DNA from: an uncultured Atopobiaceae bacterium
GTDB lineage: Bacteria > Actinomycetota > Coriobacteriia > Coriobacteriales > Atopobiaceae
NCBI GenBank assembly: GCA_947625405.1
Contig: CANQOF010000001.1
Location: forward strand, 1 to 64,000
Reading direction: 5' to 3'
Length of the DNA: 64,000 nucleotides
Shown here: positions 35,324 to 42,708 of the stretch, in pieces
Numbering within the stretch: position 1 is the first letter of the stretch
How the letters are laid out: every line of letters begins with the position of its first letter
Notes under the pieces: model-generated
What the model was told of the DNA's origin: nothing
What the model saw: only the letters and a program-made list of their open reading frames with translations
The model's database searches: none
Made by a program: the position numbers and the translations under genes

Positions 35324-36253
35324 ATGGAGACCACCACATATTCACAGGCGCTCCTCGATGCAACGGGAGGCGTCTCCAACATCCGATCCCTTGCCATGTG
35401 CATGACGCGCTTGCGCCTCGAGCTGCATGACATCTCCCACGCGAACCTCTCCTCCATCCGCGCGATCCACCACGTGCTTTCCGTGCGTCGCAGAGGGGAT
35501 TCGGGCGTGGAGGTGGTCTTCGGGCCGGCAATCGTGAACAGCGTGGCGGAGGACCTGTCGAATCGACTCAACATGCCCATCACGAGAAAGAACGCGACGG
35601 CCGTGGTGAAGCTCACTCCCTCGGGGCCGAGGCGGGAACGCGCGCGCACCACCGGCTACATAGGGAGAAGGCACGTCACCGAGCACGCGCCTACCCTGCT
35701 CAGCAGAGACGATCTCGAGCACCTCAAGGAGCTCTTGGAATCCGTCGACTTCCCCGACGAGGAGGAGGGCCACGTCGAGAGCGAGCTCAGCGATTCCGCG
35801 GTGCTCGTGCTGAACGGCCCGAACATGAACCTCCTAGGCGTGCGCGAGCCGGGCATCTACGGCGAGCAAACCTACGACGATCTTGTGGAACTCTGCCACC
35901 GGACCGCGCTCGCCGAGGGCTTCGGCGAGGTGCGGTGCTACCAGTCGAACCACGAGGGCGACCTCGTGGACGCCATCCAGGAAGCGCGCCTTTCCTTCGA
36001 CGGCATCGTCTTGAACCCCGCCGCCTACACGCACACCTCCGTCGCGCTTCTCGACGCGCTCAAGGCCGTGGGGCTTCCCACCGTCGAGGTGCACATGTCG
36101 GCAGTCATGGAACGCGAGGACTTCCGCCAGACGTCCTACGTGCGCGAAGCGTGCATCGCGCTCGTGGCCGGCGAGGGCCTCCAGGGCTATGCGCACGCCA
36201 TCCGCATCCTCGCGGACCATCTGCGGGGAGCTCAAGATCCGTCACGGAAATAG
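35324..36253 (+). CDS. aroQ: PTS EIIB-like domain fused to type II 3-dehydroquinate dehydratase
   Basis: I choose the ATG at 35324 (METTTYSQAL), giving 309 residues. Residues 6-85 match the glucose/sucrose-family phosphotransferase EIIB domain: TGGVSNIRSLAMCMTRLRLEL with Cys26 at the phosphocysteine position, and SGVEVVFGPAIVNSVAEDL. A basic linker follows (about 90-155). Residues 157-309 are a complete AroQ: VLVLNGPNMNLLGVREP with Tyr179 in GIYGEQTYD, QSNHEGDLVD, LNPAAYTHTSVAL, and catalytic His257 in VEVHMSA. The enzyme dehydrates 3-dehydroquinate, the one shikimate step missing from the operon upstream. The EIIB domain suggests control by PTS phosphorylation, an inference. The 3' end overlaps the convergent dGTPase gene by 22 bases. 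Confidence 0.85.
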   Translation: METTTYSQALLDATGGVSNIRSLAMCMTRLRLELHDISHANLSSIRAIHHVLSVRRRGDSGVEVVFGPAIVNSVAEDLSNRLNMPITRKNATAVVKLTPSGPRRERARTTGYIGRRHVTEHAPTLLSRDDLEHLKELLESVDFPDEEEGHVESELSDSAVLVLNGPNMNLLGVREPGIYGEQTYDDLVELCHRTALAEGFGEVRCYQSNHEGDLVDAIQEARLSFDGIVLNPAAYTHTSVALLDALKAVGLPTVEVHMSAVMEREDFRQTSYVREACIALVAGEGLQGYAHAIRILADHLRGAQDPSRK

Positions 36254-37473
36254 GGGTGTTGCGGGAGCTTTGCCGTGAGGTGAGGATCGATCTTCGACGC
36301 GAGCGCGATGAAGTAGTTGTCGCTCATCGACGCGAGGTAGTCCACGCACGTCTGGTCGAAGTCGCTCTGCCAGTCGTAGTGCTGGCCGTAGTAGCTGCTC
36401 TCGCGCTCGAGCTGCGCGATGTGGTGGCGAAAGATCGGCGAACTCTCATCTCCCGCCTCGAGCCAGCCGATCGCCGTGTCGTAGACGGCGTGGAAGAGCT
36501 CCCCCACGAGCTCGGCGGTTTCGCCCGAGAGCTCGGTCGTCTGGTAGATCGTGGCGTAGTTCTCCGCCTTTGCGCGAGCGAGCTCGTGGAACGCCTCATC
36601 GCTCATGGCGATCCAGCCATGCGGGCCCGCGCCCCTCGCCGTGCCCTCGAGGGAGTGTTCGACGATGTCAGCGATGAAGTAGCCGAGCGCAAAGGCGTTG
36701 TAGTCGCCCGCCTGGCCACGATGGAAATCCCCCGCGGACACGTGGTGCGCGCGGATGGCATCGGCGCGATCCTTGCCCACGTAGGCCACGATGTCGGAGA
36801 TGCGCACCACGCAGCCCTCGAGCGTCATCGGCACGAGGTGCGACACCACGCGATCCCCCTCATGGATGGCCGCACGCACCGCCCCGTCGAGCGCCTCGAA
36901 GCTCGTGATGCCGGTCGGCGTGAAACGACGTCGCTCGTACTCGCCGTTATGGCAGAGCGCGCCGTCGAGCGTCTGCAGCGTGAGGTTGCGATGATAGAGC
37001 GCGTTGAGCACGCGCACCGAATGGACGTTGTGGAAGAAGTAGCGACCGCATCGCTCGTGGAGGATCGCGTTCAAGAAGCGCTCACCCGCGTGGCCGAAGG
37101 GGGTGTGGCCGATGTCGTGGCCGAGCCCGATGGCCTCGATGAGCTCGAGGTTCAAGCCCAGCGCGCGCCCGATGTCGCGCGCCACGCGCGAGACGAGTTG
37201 CACGTGGAGGCCGCGTCGCGTCACGTCGTCGTTCGAGGCGAACGAGAAGACCTGCGTCTTTCCCGCAAGGCGGTTGTACGCGGGCACGTTCAGGATCTTC
37301 TCGACGTCGCGCTGGTACGCGGGGCGAAGGACGGTCTGCTCGTCACGCACCATATCCCTTCGCACCGCGTCCTCGTCACGCGCGGCGTAGGGGCTCGCGA
37401 AGTGCGTCGAGATGCGCCTCGCCACCTCGGCTGACGCCCCTTGGGAGAGCCACTTGTCGTCGCGCATGTTCAC
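36232..37473 (-). CDS. HD-domain deoxynucleoside triphosphohydrolase (dGTPase-like)
   Basis: The GTG at 37473 overlaps the upstream stop as GTGA and has GGAGGGGAG before it; 413 residues. His90, His119-Asp120 (LGHDIGHTPFGH) and a later Asp (VVRISDIVAYVGKD) form the HD metal site. RDEQTVLRPAYQRDVEKILNVPAYNRLAGKTQVFSF is typical of the dGTPase N-terminus. Enzymes of this group remove triphosphate from dNTPs. It is the last gene of a three-gene leftward operon with the ATP-grasp and SGNH-GNAT genes. Confidence 0.9.
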   Translation of the reverse strand: MNMRDDKWLSQGASAEVARRISTHFASPYAARDEDAVRRDMVRDEQTVLRPAYQRDVEKILNVPAYNRLAGKTQVFSFASNDDVTRRGLHVQLVSRVARDIGRALGLNLELIEAIGLGHDIGHTPFGHAGERFLNAILHERCGRYFFHNVHSVRVLNALYHRNLTLQTLDGALCHNGEYERRRFTPTGITSFEALDGAVRAAIHEGDRVVSHLVPMTLEGCVVRISDIVAYVGKDRADAIRAHHVSAGDFHRGQAGDYNAFALGYFIADIVEHSLEGTARGAGPHGWIAMSDEAFHELARAKAENYATIYQTTELSGETAELVGELFHAVYDTAIGWLEAGDESSPIFRHHIAQLERESSYYGQHYDWQSDFDQTCVDYLASMSDNYFIALASKIDPHLTAKLPQHPYFRDGS

Positions 37474-38873
37474 GCGCGCTCCCCTCCCACCACGAAGCAG
37501 CCCATGTTCAGGCGATCCGTCCACTCGCCGATCGTGGCCTCGCGTCCGCACCGCGTGAAGACGCCCGCAAACTCCCCGCGGAAGAGGAAGAGCCCCTCCA
37601 TCATGGATTCCTCGCGGCATATGAGCGGATCCTCCCCTTGCGGGAGCTTGCCGCCGAGGTAGACGGGGCTTCGAAACTGCGGAGCGTAGCGCTGGATCAC
37701 GCACCTCGTCTCAGCCGCGCGCAGGAGCACCTCCTGCCAGGCCTTCGGCGTCTCGTCGAGGCCCGCCACGACGCCCATCGCGTTGTAGCCATCCTGCGGC
37801 TTCACGATCCACGCGTCCTTTTCGACGAAGCGCGAGAGGTCGCTCTCGGGGCCGAGGATCTCGGTGTAGGGCACGTGATCCTCCACGAAACGGCGCTCCG
37901 CGCCAGTGAGGAGGTCCCTCAGCGCGGGGTTCCTCAGCGCGGCGAAGACGGTTTTCGTAGCGCAGGGCCACGTGCGAAAGCCGCCCACGACGCAGGCGAG
38001 TCGCTCCGCCTGGGCGCGCACGAGCGCCTCCGAACCCTCACAGGGCTTCTCGAGCATCTCCGAGAGCACCGCGCGCCGCCAGACGACGTCGAGCGGCCCC
38101 TTCGCGTCGGCAATTTCAAGCCCCCGCGCGCCTTCACGTACCCTGAGCTCGCGGATTTCCGAGAAACGGCATGTGACGCCCATCTCGCGGAAGATCTCGA
38201 CGAAGTGCGCGACCTCGTCGGCGGAGATCGATTCGCCGTAGTCCACGACGCCGATGACCGGGCGCTCGGCGGGATGGCCGCCCGTGCCGCAGCCTTCCCA
38301 ATCGGAGTACGTGGCGAGGATCGCCCTCGCGCAAGCGCGCACGACATCGAAGGTTTCCGCCTTACCATGGCGCCTCGTGAAGGCGTCCCAGGTGGCGGAG
38401 CGCGAAATCGCCTCGCTCACCTCGACCGCGCTCGTCATGCCCGCGGAGCCGTCGGTGTTGAGCTCGCAAAACCAAAACTCGCCCGTGCGCTCGTTCAAGA
38501 AGATGTCCACGCGCGCAAGCGGGATCTCCAAGTCGTAACCCGTGGGAATCAGGCACAGCTCCTCGACGGGCTTCGGAAGGTTGAAGGCCGCGCGCACCTC
38601 TTCGCGCTCCCGGAAGCCTCGCGTGACCTTCGCCATGATCCGCCCCATGGTCTCGGCGATCCCCTTCAGGTACGCCGCGCCCTCGGGGGTGAAGATCTTC
38701 GGGGTGAAGGCCCATGAAAGCGGCTGGCCGTGGTAGAGGGCGTGCGTGGTCGCGAGATAGTCGTCGCCCGCGGAGCGACTCTCCACATCTCCCCCGAGCC
38801 CCGCGCACAGGGCGTTGAACTCATCCTCGAGCGCGAGCCCCGCGCGCGTCGCGGGGCACTCCGAAGCGCTCAT
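37470..38873 (-). CDS. Glutathionylspermidine synthase-like ATP-grasp ligase
   Basis: 467 residues. It resembles the permuted ATP-grasp family that includes glutathionylspermidine synthase C-terminal domains: FWFCELNTDGSAGM (metal and substrate site), DAWIVKPQDGYNAMGVVAG with the ATP-binding Lys, and the terminal FTRCGREATIGEWTDRLNMGCFVV. The amidase half of the E. coli enzyme is absent. The substrate is probably a peptide carboxylate plus an amine, but it is unknown. ATGA and GTGA overlaps tie it to both neighbours. Confidence 0.8.
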   Translation of the reverse strand: MSASECPATRAGLALEDEFNALCAGLGGDVESRSAGDDYLATTHALYHGQPLSWAFTPKIFTPEGAAYLKGIAETMGRIMAKVTRGFREREEVRAAFNLPKPVEELCLIPTGYDLEIPLARVDIFLNERTGEFWFCELNTDGSAGMTSAVEVSEAISRSATWDAFTRRHGKAETFDVVRACARAILATYSDWEGCGTGGHPAERPVIGVVDYGESISADEVAHFVEIFREMGVTCRFSEIRELRVREGARGLEIADAKGPLDVVWRRAVLSEMLEKPCEGSEALVRAQAERLACVVGGFRTWPCATKTVFAALRNPALRDLLTGAERRFVEDHVPYTEILGPESDLSRFVEKDAWIVKPQDGYNAMGVVAGLDETPKAWQEVLLRAAETRCVIQRYAPQFRSPVYLGGKLPQGEDPLICREESMMEGLFLFRGEFAGVFTRCGREATIGEWTDRLNMGCFVVGGERA

Positions 38874-41041
38874 CGCGTGCCCTCCATGGGGATGTAGATC
38901 TGGCGCGTCTTCACGACCTCGAACCCCACCGCCTTGTGGAGCGCGAGAGACGCGTCGTTTGCCGCCATGACCTGGCTAAACGGCGTCCAACCCTTCGCGA
39001 GGTGCTCGTTTGCCTTCGCGGCGAGAAGCGCCGAGCCATAGCCGCGCCTACGCGCTCGCGGGAAGACCTCGAGCATGCCAAGGGCGCCATCTGGATGCTC
39101 GCCGATGAAGCCGATGAGCTGGTTGTCGAGGTCGAAACCGCCGAGGATCTGCCCTTTCGCGAGGAGATGCGCGATCTCCGCGGCGCTCGCCCCCTCCGGG
39201 AAGCTGTAGGCCTTGCGGATGACGCTCGCCCAACTCGGCGCGAGCGTGCGGATGTCGAGTTCCGCCTCCACGGGCAGCGGCTCCGTGCCCTCGTAGACCA
39301 CGAGCGTGTAGGGCATGCTCGCCTCGTTTGCCGAGAACGTGCGGCGGAGCACGCCCTCGAGCTCGGGAGAGAGCACCACCGCCAGAGACGGACGCGTCTG
39401 GCGCGCCATCGCGCGCTTCGCCTCGATCACGTCCGTGCCCCAGAAGTAGCGCGTGCCATCGGGAAGGTCCACCGTCGCAAAGCCCTCGCTCGCGTAGCTC
39501 ATCTTCCCGAGCCCGCGAATCACGATCTGCTCCATGGGCACCGAATCAAGCGGTCCCTCGGCGAAGAGCGAGAGCACCGAATCGACGTCTTCCTCGCGGA
39601 CCCGCCCTGTGCCGCGGGAGGGCCCGCCCTCCTTGAGGGCCTTCCTGAGGGCGCGCGCATCGAGCACCGCCGTGGCCTCCGCGCTGGGCGGCTCTTCCAC
39701 CTCGACCCCCGCCTCGAGGATCTCCTCGCCAACGGCGGCCACCTCATGCCCAGAGCCGAAGAGCGTGAGCGCCTCCCCGGCCGCCTCATCCCCCGCCTCG
39801 GCGATGGGCGCGACTTCTGCGGGCTCGGCGAAGGCCCCGTCCTCGAGGATCTCCGCGGCCGCGCGATCCTTCGGATCGGGCGCCGGTGCGGGGCGGTTCA
39901 CGGCGCCCATGCGGCTCCGTTCGCGAAGGAAGCTCGGGAGCGAGCGATCCTCGCGTTCGCGCTCCGTGATGGGAGGCTTTCCCTCGAGCACGCGGTGGAT
40001 GCGCGTCGCCATCTGCGCGTGGCCCGCCGCGTTCGGATGGTCGGCGTCGTCCATCAGCGAGGGGTCCGCGTCGAGGAGGTCCTCGCCATCGACGAGCTCG
40101 AACTGCGGCCAGCGATCCGAGATGCTCGAGAGGATGCGCGGCAGCTCGCGCCAGCAGCTCTTTTGCATGGAGGGGCGCTGATTCTCGTCATGGGGCGTGG
40201 GGGTTTGGATCCACGTGGGACGATCGCGCCACAGGCGCCTGAGCACGCCAAGCGCCGCACGCGCATCGCGCTCGACGGAGCCGGCGTAGCACTCCTCGTG
40301 GCGATACGCGCCACCGTAGGCCACCCACACGAGATCGGGGTCCACCTCGCCCGCCAAGGGCGAGAGCGCGCTCGGCTGGAAGACCTGCGAGAGAAGACCC
40401 TGGTTGAGCACATCGAGCTTCGCGTCTCGGCGAAGCGACTGCGCCCATCCGAGGCCGGGATCATGCGCGTTTTGCCCCTGGGCCACCGAGCCGCCGAGCA
40501 CGAGGAGGCTCCGTCGCGGGGGGAGCGGCGCGACGTCGGCCGACGCAAAGAGACCGCGCACGCGGCAGGGGGAAAACGCCGGGAGCCAGAGGCGCACGGT
40601 GCGCTCGGCCGCCTTTCCCTCGCCGGAGAGGTCGATAACCACCACGCCCTCGCCGTGCACGTCGAGCACGTCCTCCGCGTGCGTTCCGTCTACGTCGAGG
40701 GAGAAACCATCCTCGGAGACGTCGGCCATCTCATCGCCCGCTCGCGCGATTCCCGTCTCGCGCAAGACCTCGACGCCGAGGCGCGCAGCGCTCGTCACCA
40801 CCTCGACGCACACGCCGGCCGTCGACGTGGCCTGCGAGCGATAGAGTGCCGGGTGCCACGCCGCGACGCTCGAAAGCGCGCGAATCTGCTCGCGCGTGAA
40901 GCGGAGCGGGCGCACCCACGCCGCACCCTCGCCTGATGGATCCTCCTCGAGGGTGATGTAGCCGGAAAGAAAGTCCTTGGCCCGTGCCTGGAGGGTCCAG
41001 GGGCCGCTGGTCTCGAGCGTCTGCCACTGAAGCGTTGCCAT
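38870..41041 (-). CDS. SGNH hydrolase-GNAT acetyltransferase fusion
   Basis: The start at 41041 follows GGGGAGG; 723 residues. Residues 1-170 are a beta-sandwich-like N-terminal domain typical of SGNH esterases of the SsfX3 type. The hydrolase domain (about 177-375) has LLVLGGSVAQGQ with Ser185 as nucleophile (GGS instead of GDS), an Asn/Gly block and DADHPNAAGH as the Asp-His pair. An Ala/Glu-rich linker of about 100 residues follows. A middle segment (about 500-590) has IVIRGLGKMSYASEG. The last about 130 residues form a GNAT fold with VFPRARRRGYGSALLAAKANEHL as the acetyl-CoA loop. Deacylation and acylation activities in one chain suggest a modifying enzyme for a small or surface molecule; the substrate is unknown. 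Confidence 0.82.
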   Translation of the reverse strand: MATLQWQTLETSGPWTLQARAKDFLSGYITLEEDPSGEGAAWVRPLRFTREQIRALSSVAAWHPALYRSQATSTAGVCVEVVTSAARLGVEVLRETGIARAGDEMADVSEDGFSLDVDGTHAEDVLDVHGEGVVVIDLSGEGKAAERTVRLWLPAFSPCRVRGLFASADVAPLPPRRSLLVLGGSVAQGQNAHDPGLGWAQSLRRDAKLDVLNQGLLSQVFQPSALSPLAGEVDPDLVWVAYGGAYRHEECYAGSVERDARAALGVLRRLWRDRPTWIQTPTPHDENQRPSMQKSCWRELPRILSSISDRWPQFELVDGEDLLDADPSLMDDADHPNAAGHAQMATRIHRVLEGKPPITEREREDRSLPSFLRERSRMGAVNRPAPAPDPKDRAAAEILEDGAFAEPAEVAPIAEAGDEAAGEALTLFGSGHEVAAVGEEILEAGVEVEEPPSAEATAVLDARALRKALKEGGPSRGTGRVREEDVDSVLSLFAEGPLDSVPMEQIVIRGLGKMSYASEGFATVDLPDGTRYFWGTDVIEAKRAMARQTRPSLAVVLSPELEGVLRRTFSANEASMPYTLVVYEGTEPLPVEAELDIRTLAPSWASVIRKAYSFPEGASAAEIAHLLAKGQILGGFDLDNQLIGFIGEHPDGALGMLEVFPRARRRGYGSALLAAKANEHLAKGWTPFSQVMAANDASLALHKAVGFEVVKTRQIYIPMEGTR

Positions 41042-41199
41042 GGTGTACCTCCCCTGCCCCATGTTCCCACGAACGCACGCATGTCCGGGCCCGCATTGCG
41101 CTCGCACCCACCAATCTAGCGTCGATGCGGCGCCAACGGCGAGGAAGCTCGTAGAATCTGCGGGGAAACATCGATCGCTTGCGAAGATGGGAGACGTCC

Positions 41200-42627
41200 A
41201 TGGCGCCTTGGTTTGAGAGCGCGCGCTTCTACCACATCTACCCCCTCGGGCTTTGCGCCTGCCCTCGCGAAAACGACTTCCAAAGCGCCCAATCGCAGCT
41301 CGCGCGAGGTGCGCGGGAACACGGCGTTCCCCTGCCGCCCATGCCCTTTACGCGGCTCGCCGAATGGGCCGATCACGCGGCTTCGCTTGGCTTCACCGCC
41401 CTCTACGTCGGCCCGCTCTTCCAGAGCTCGACGCATGGCTACGACACGGTGGACTACCGAATGGTGGATAGTCGACTCGGCACCAACGAGGATTTTCGCG
41501 CTTGGGTGGCGCACTGCCATCGCATGGGCGTGAAGGTCGTGGTGGACGGGGTGTTCAACCACACGGGACGCGATTTCTTCGCCTTCCGCGACCTCCGCGA
41601 GAAACGCTGGGATTCCTGGGCGAGGGATTGGTATCGCGGCGTGAACTTCGACTGGCAGGGCCCCTTCGGCGACGGCTTTGGCTACGAGGGGTGGCGAGGG
41701 GTCGACATCCTTCCCGCACTCAATCTCCAAAACCAGCAGGTGAGGGACTACCTCCTCGACGTGGCGCAGTTCTGGCTCGAAGAGTTCGACATCGACGGCA
41801 TACGCCTTGATTCGGCTGATGTGATGGACTTCGAGTTCCTGCGCCAGCTCGTGGGGCGCATGAAGGGCCTTCGAGGCGATTTCTGGCTCATGGGCGAGGT
41901 CATCAACGGCAACTACGAGCGCTGGCTCAACGAGGCGCATCTTGATTCCGTGACGAACTACGAGCTCTCGAAGGCCATCTGGAGCGGGCACAACTCCCAC
42001 AACTACTTCGAGATGGGCCACAACGTGCTGAGGCTCTTCGGACCCTACGGCCTCTGCCAGGGTGCCTACCTCTACACCTTCTGCGACAACCAGGACGTCG
42101 AGCGCATCGCCTCGAAGCTGAACGACGAGCGCGACCTCGTGCCCGTTACGATCTTCCTCTTCACGATCCTCGGGATCCCGAGCGTCTACTACGGCTCGGA
42201 GTTCGGCATCCAAGGGCGAAAGGGCCAAGGAGCGCTCGCGGACGAGCCGCTTCGCCCCGCGCTCGACCTCGCCACGCTCGAGGTGCCCCACCCCGAGATC
42301 GCGCCCCTCATCCGCGCCCTCTGCGACGCGCGAGACGAGCATCCCGAGCTTTCCTTCGGCCGCTATCAGGAGGTTTCCCTGCAAACGGAGACCTACGCCT
42401 TCGCGCGCGTGCTCGACGCAGGGCATCCGGAGAACCACTTCGGGCGCGACATCGCCTGTCTCACCGCCCTCTCGAACGCGGACGATGAGCGCGAGCTTTG
42501 GCTCGACCTACCCGTGGGCGCGAGCGAGGCCCGCGTCATCGCCGGATCGGGCGAGGCGGCGCTTCGCGATGGCAAGCTCTGGGTGCGCCTCGCGCCCCAT
42601 GGTGGATGTGTTTTCGAGCTCATCTAA
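41200..42627 (+). CDS. GH13 alpha-amylase family glycosidase
   Basis: 475 residues from the ATG at 41200 (GGGAG upstream). Barrel regions: VKVVVDGVFNHTG (I), GIRLDSADVMD (II, Asp nucleophile), GEVINGNYERW (III, Glu acid/base), and TFCDNQDVERIAS (IV). Region IV has Gln where His of the usual NHD is expected; the catalytic Asp is kept. No signal peptide is present, so it acts in the cytoplasm, probably on imported alpha-glucans or maltodextrins. The EIIB-ROK gene follows 81 bases later. Confidence 0.9.
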   Translation: MAPWFESARFYHIYPLGLCACPRENDFQSAQSQLARGAREHGVPLPPMPFTRLAEWADHAASLGFTALYVGPLFQSSTHGYDTVDYRMVDSRLGTNEDFRAWVAHCHRMGVKVVVDGVFNHTGRDFFAFRDLREKRWDSWARDWYRGVNFDWQGPFGDGFGYEGWRGVDILPALNLQNQQVRDYLLDVAQFWLEEFDIDGIRLDSADVMDFEFLRQLVGRMKGLRGDFWLMGEVINGNYERWLNEAHLDSVTNYELSKAIWSGHNSHNYFEMGHNVLRLFGPYGLCQGAYLYTFCDNQDVERIASKLNDERDLVPVTIFLFTILGIPSVYYGSEFGIQGRKGQGALADEPLRPALDLATLEVPHPEIAPLIRALCDARDEHPELSFGRYQEVSLQTETYAFARVLDAGHPENHFGRDIACLTALSNADDERELWLDLPVGASEARVIAGSGEAALRDGKLWVRLAPHGGCVFELI

Positions 42628-42684
42628 TGGCCATCGGTTCGAAACGCATCGTCGCTACACTGATCTCAGATCGAACGTTCCCTC

Positions 42685-42698
42685 GCACTCGAGAGTGC
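42685..42698 (+). promoter_or_regulatory. Palindrome abutting the Shine-Dalgarno of the EIIB-ROK gene
   Basis: GCACTC-GA-GAGTGC sits immediately before AGGAGG (42699-42704). GAACGTTC, another palindrome, is at 42673-42680. Both lie between the GH13 stop and the ATG at 42709. They may be an operator or an RNA hairpin controlling ribosome access. Confidence 0.5.
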
Positions 42699-42708
42699 AG
42701 GAGGTCCC

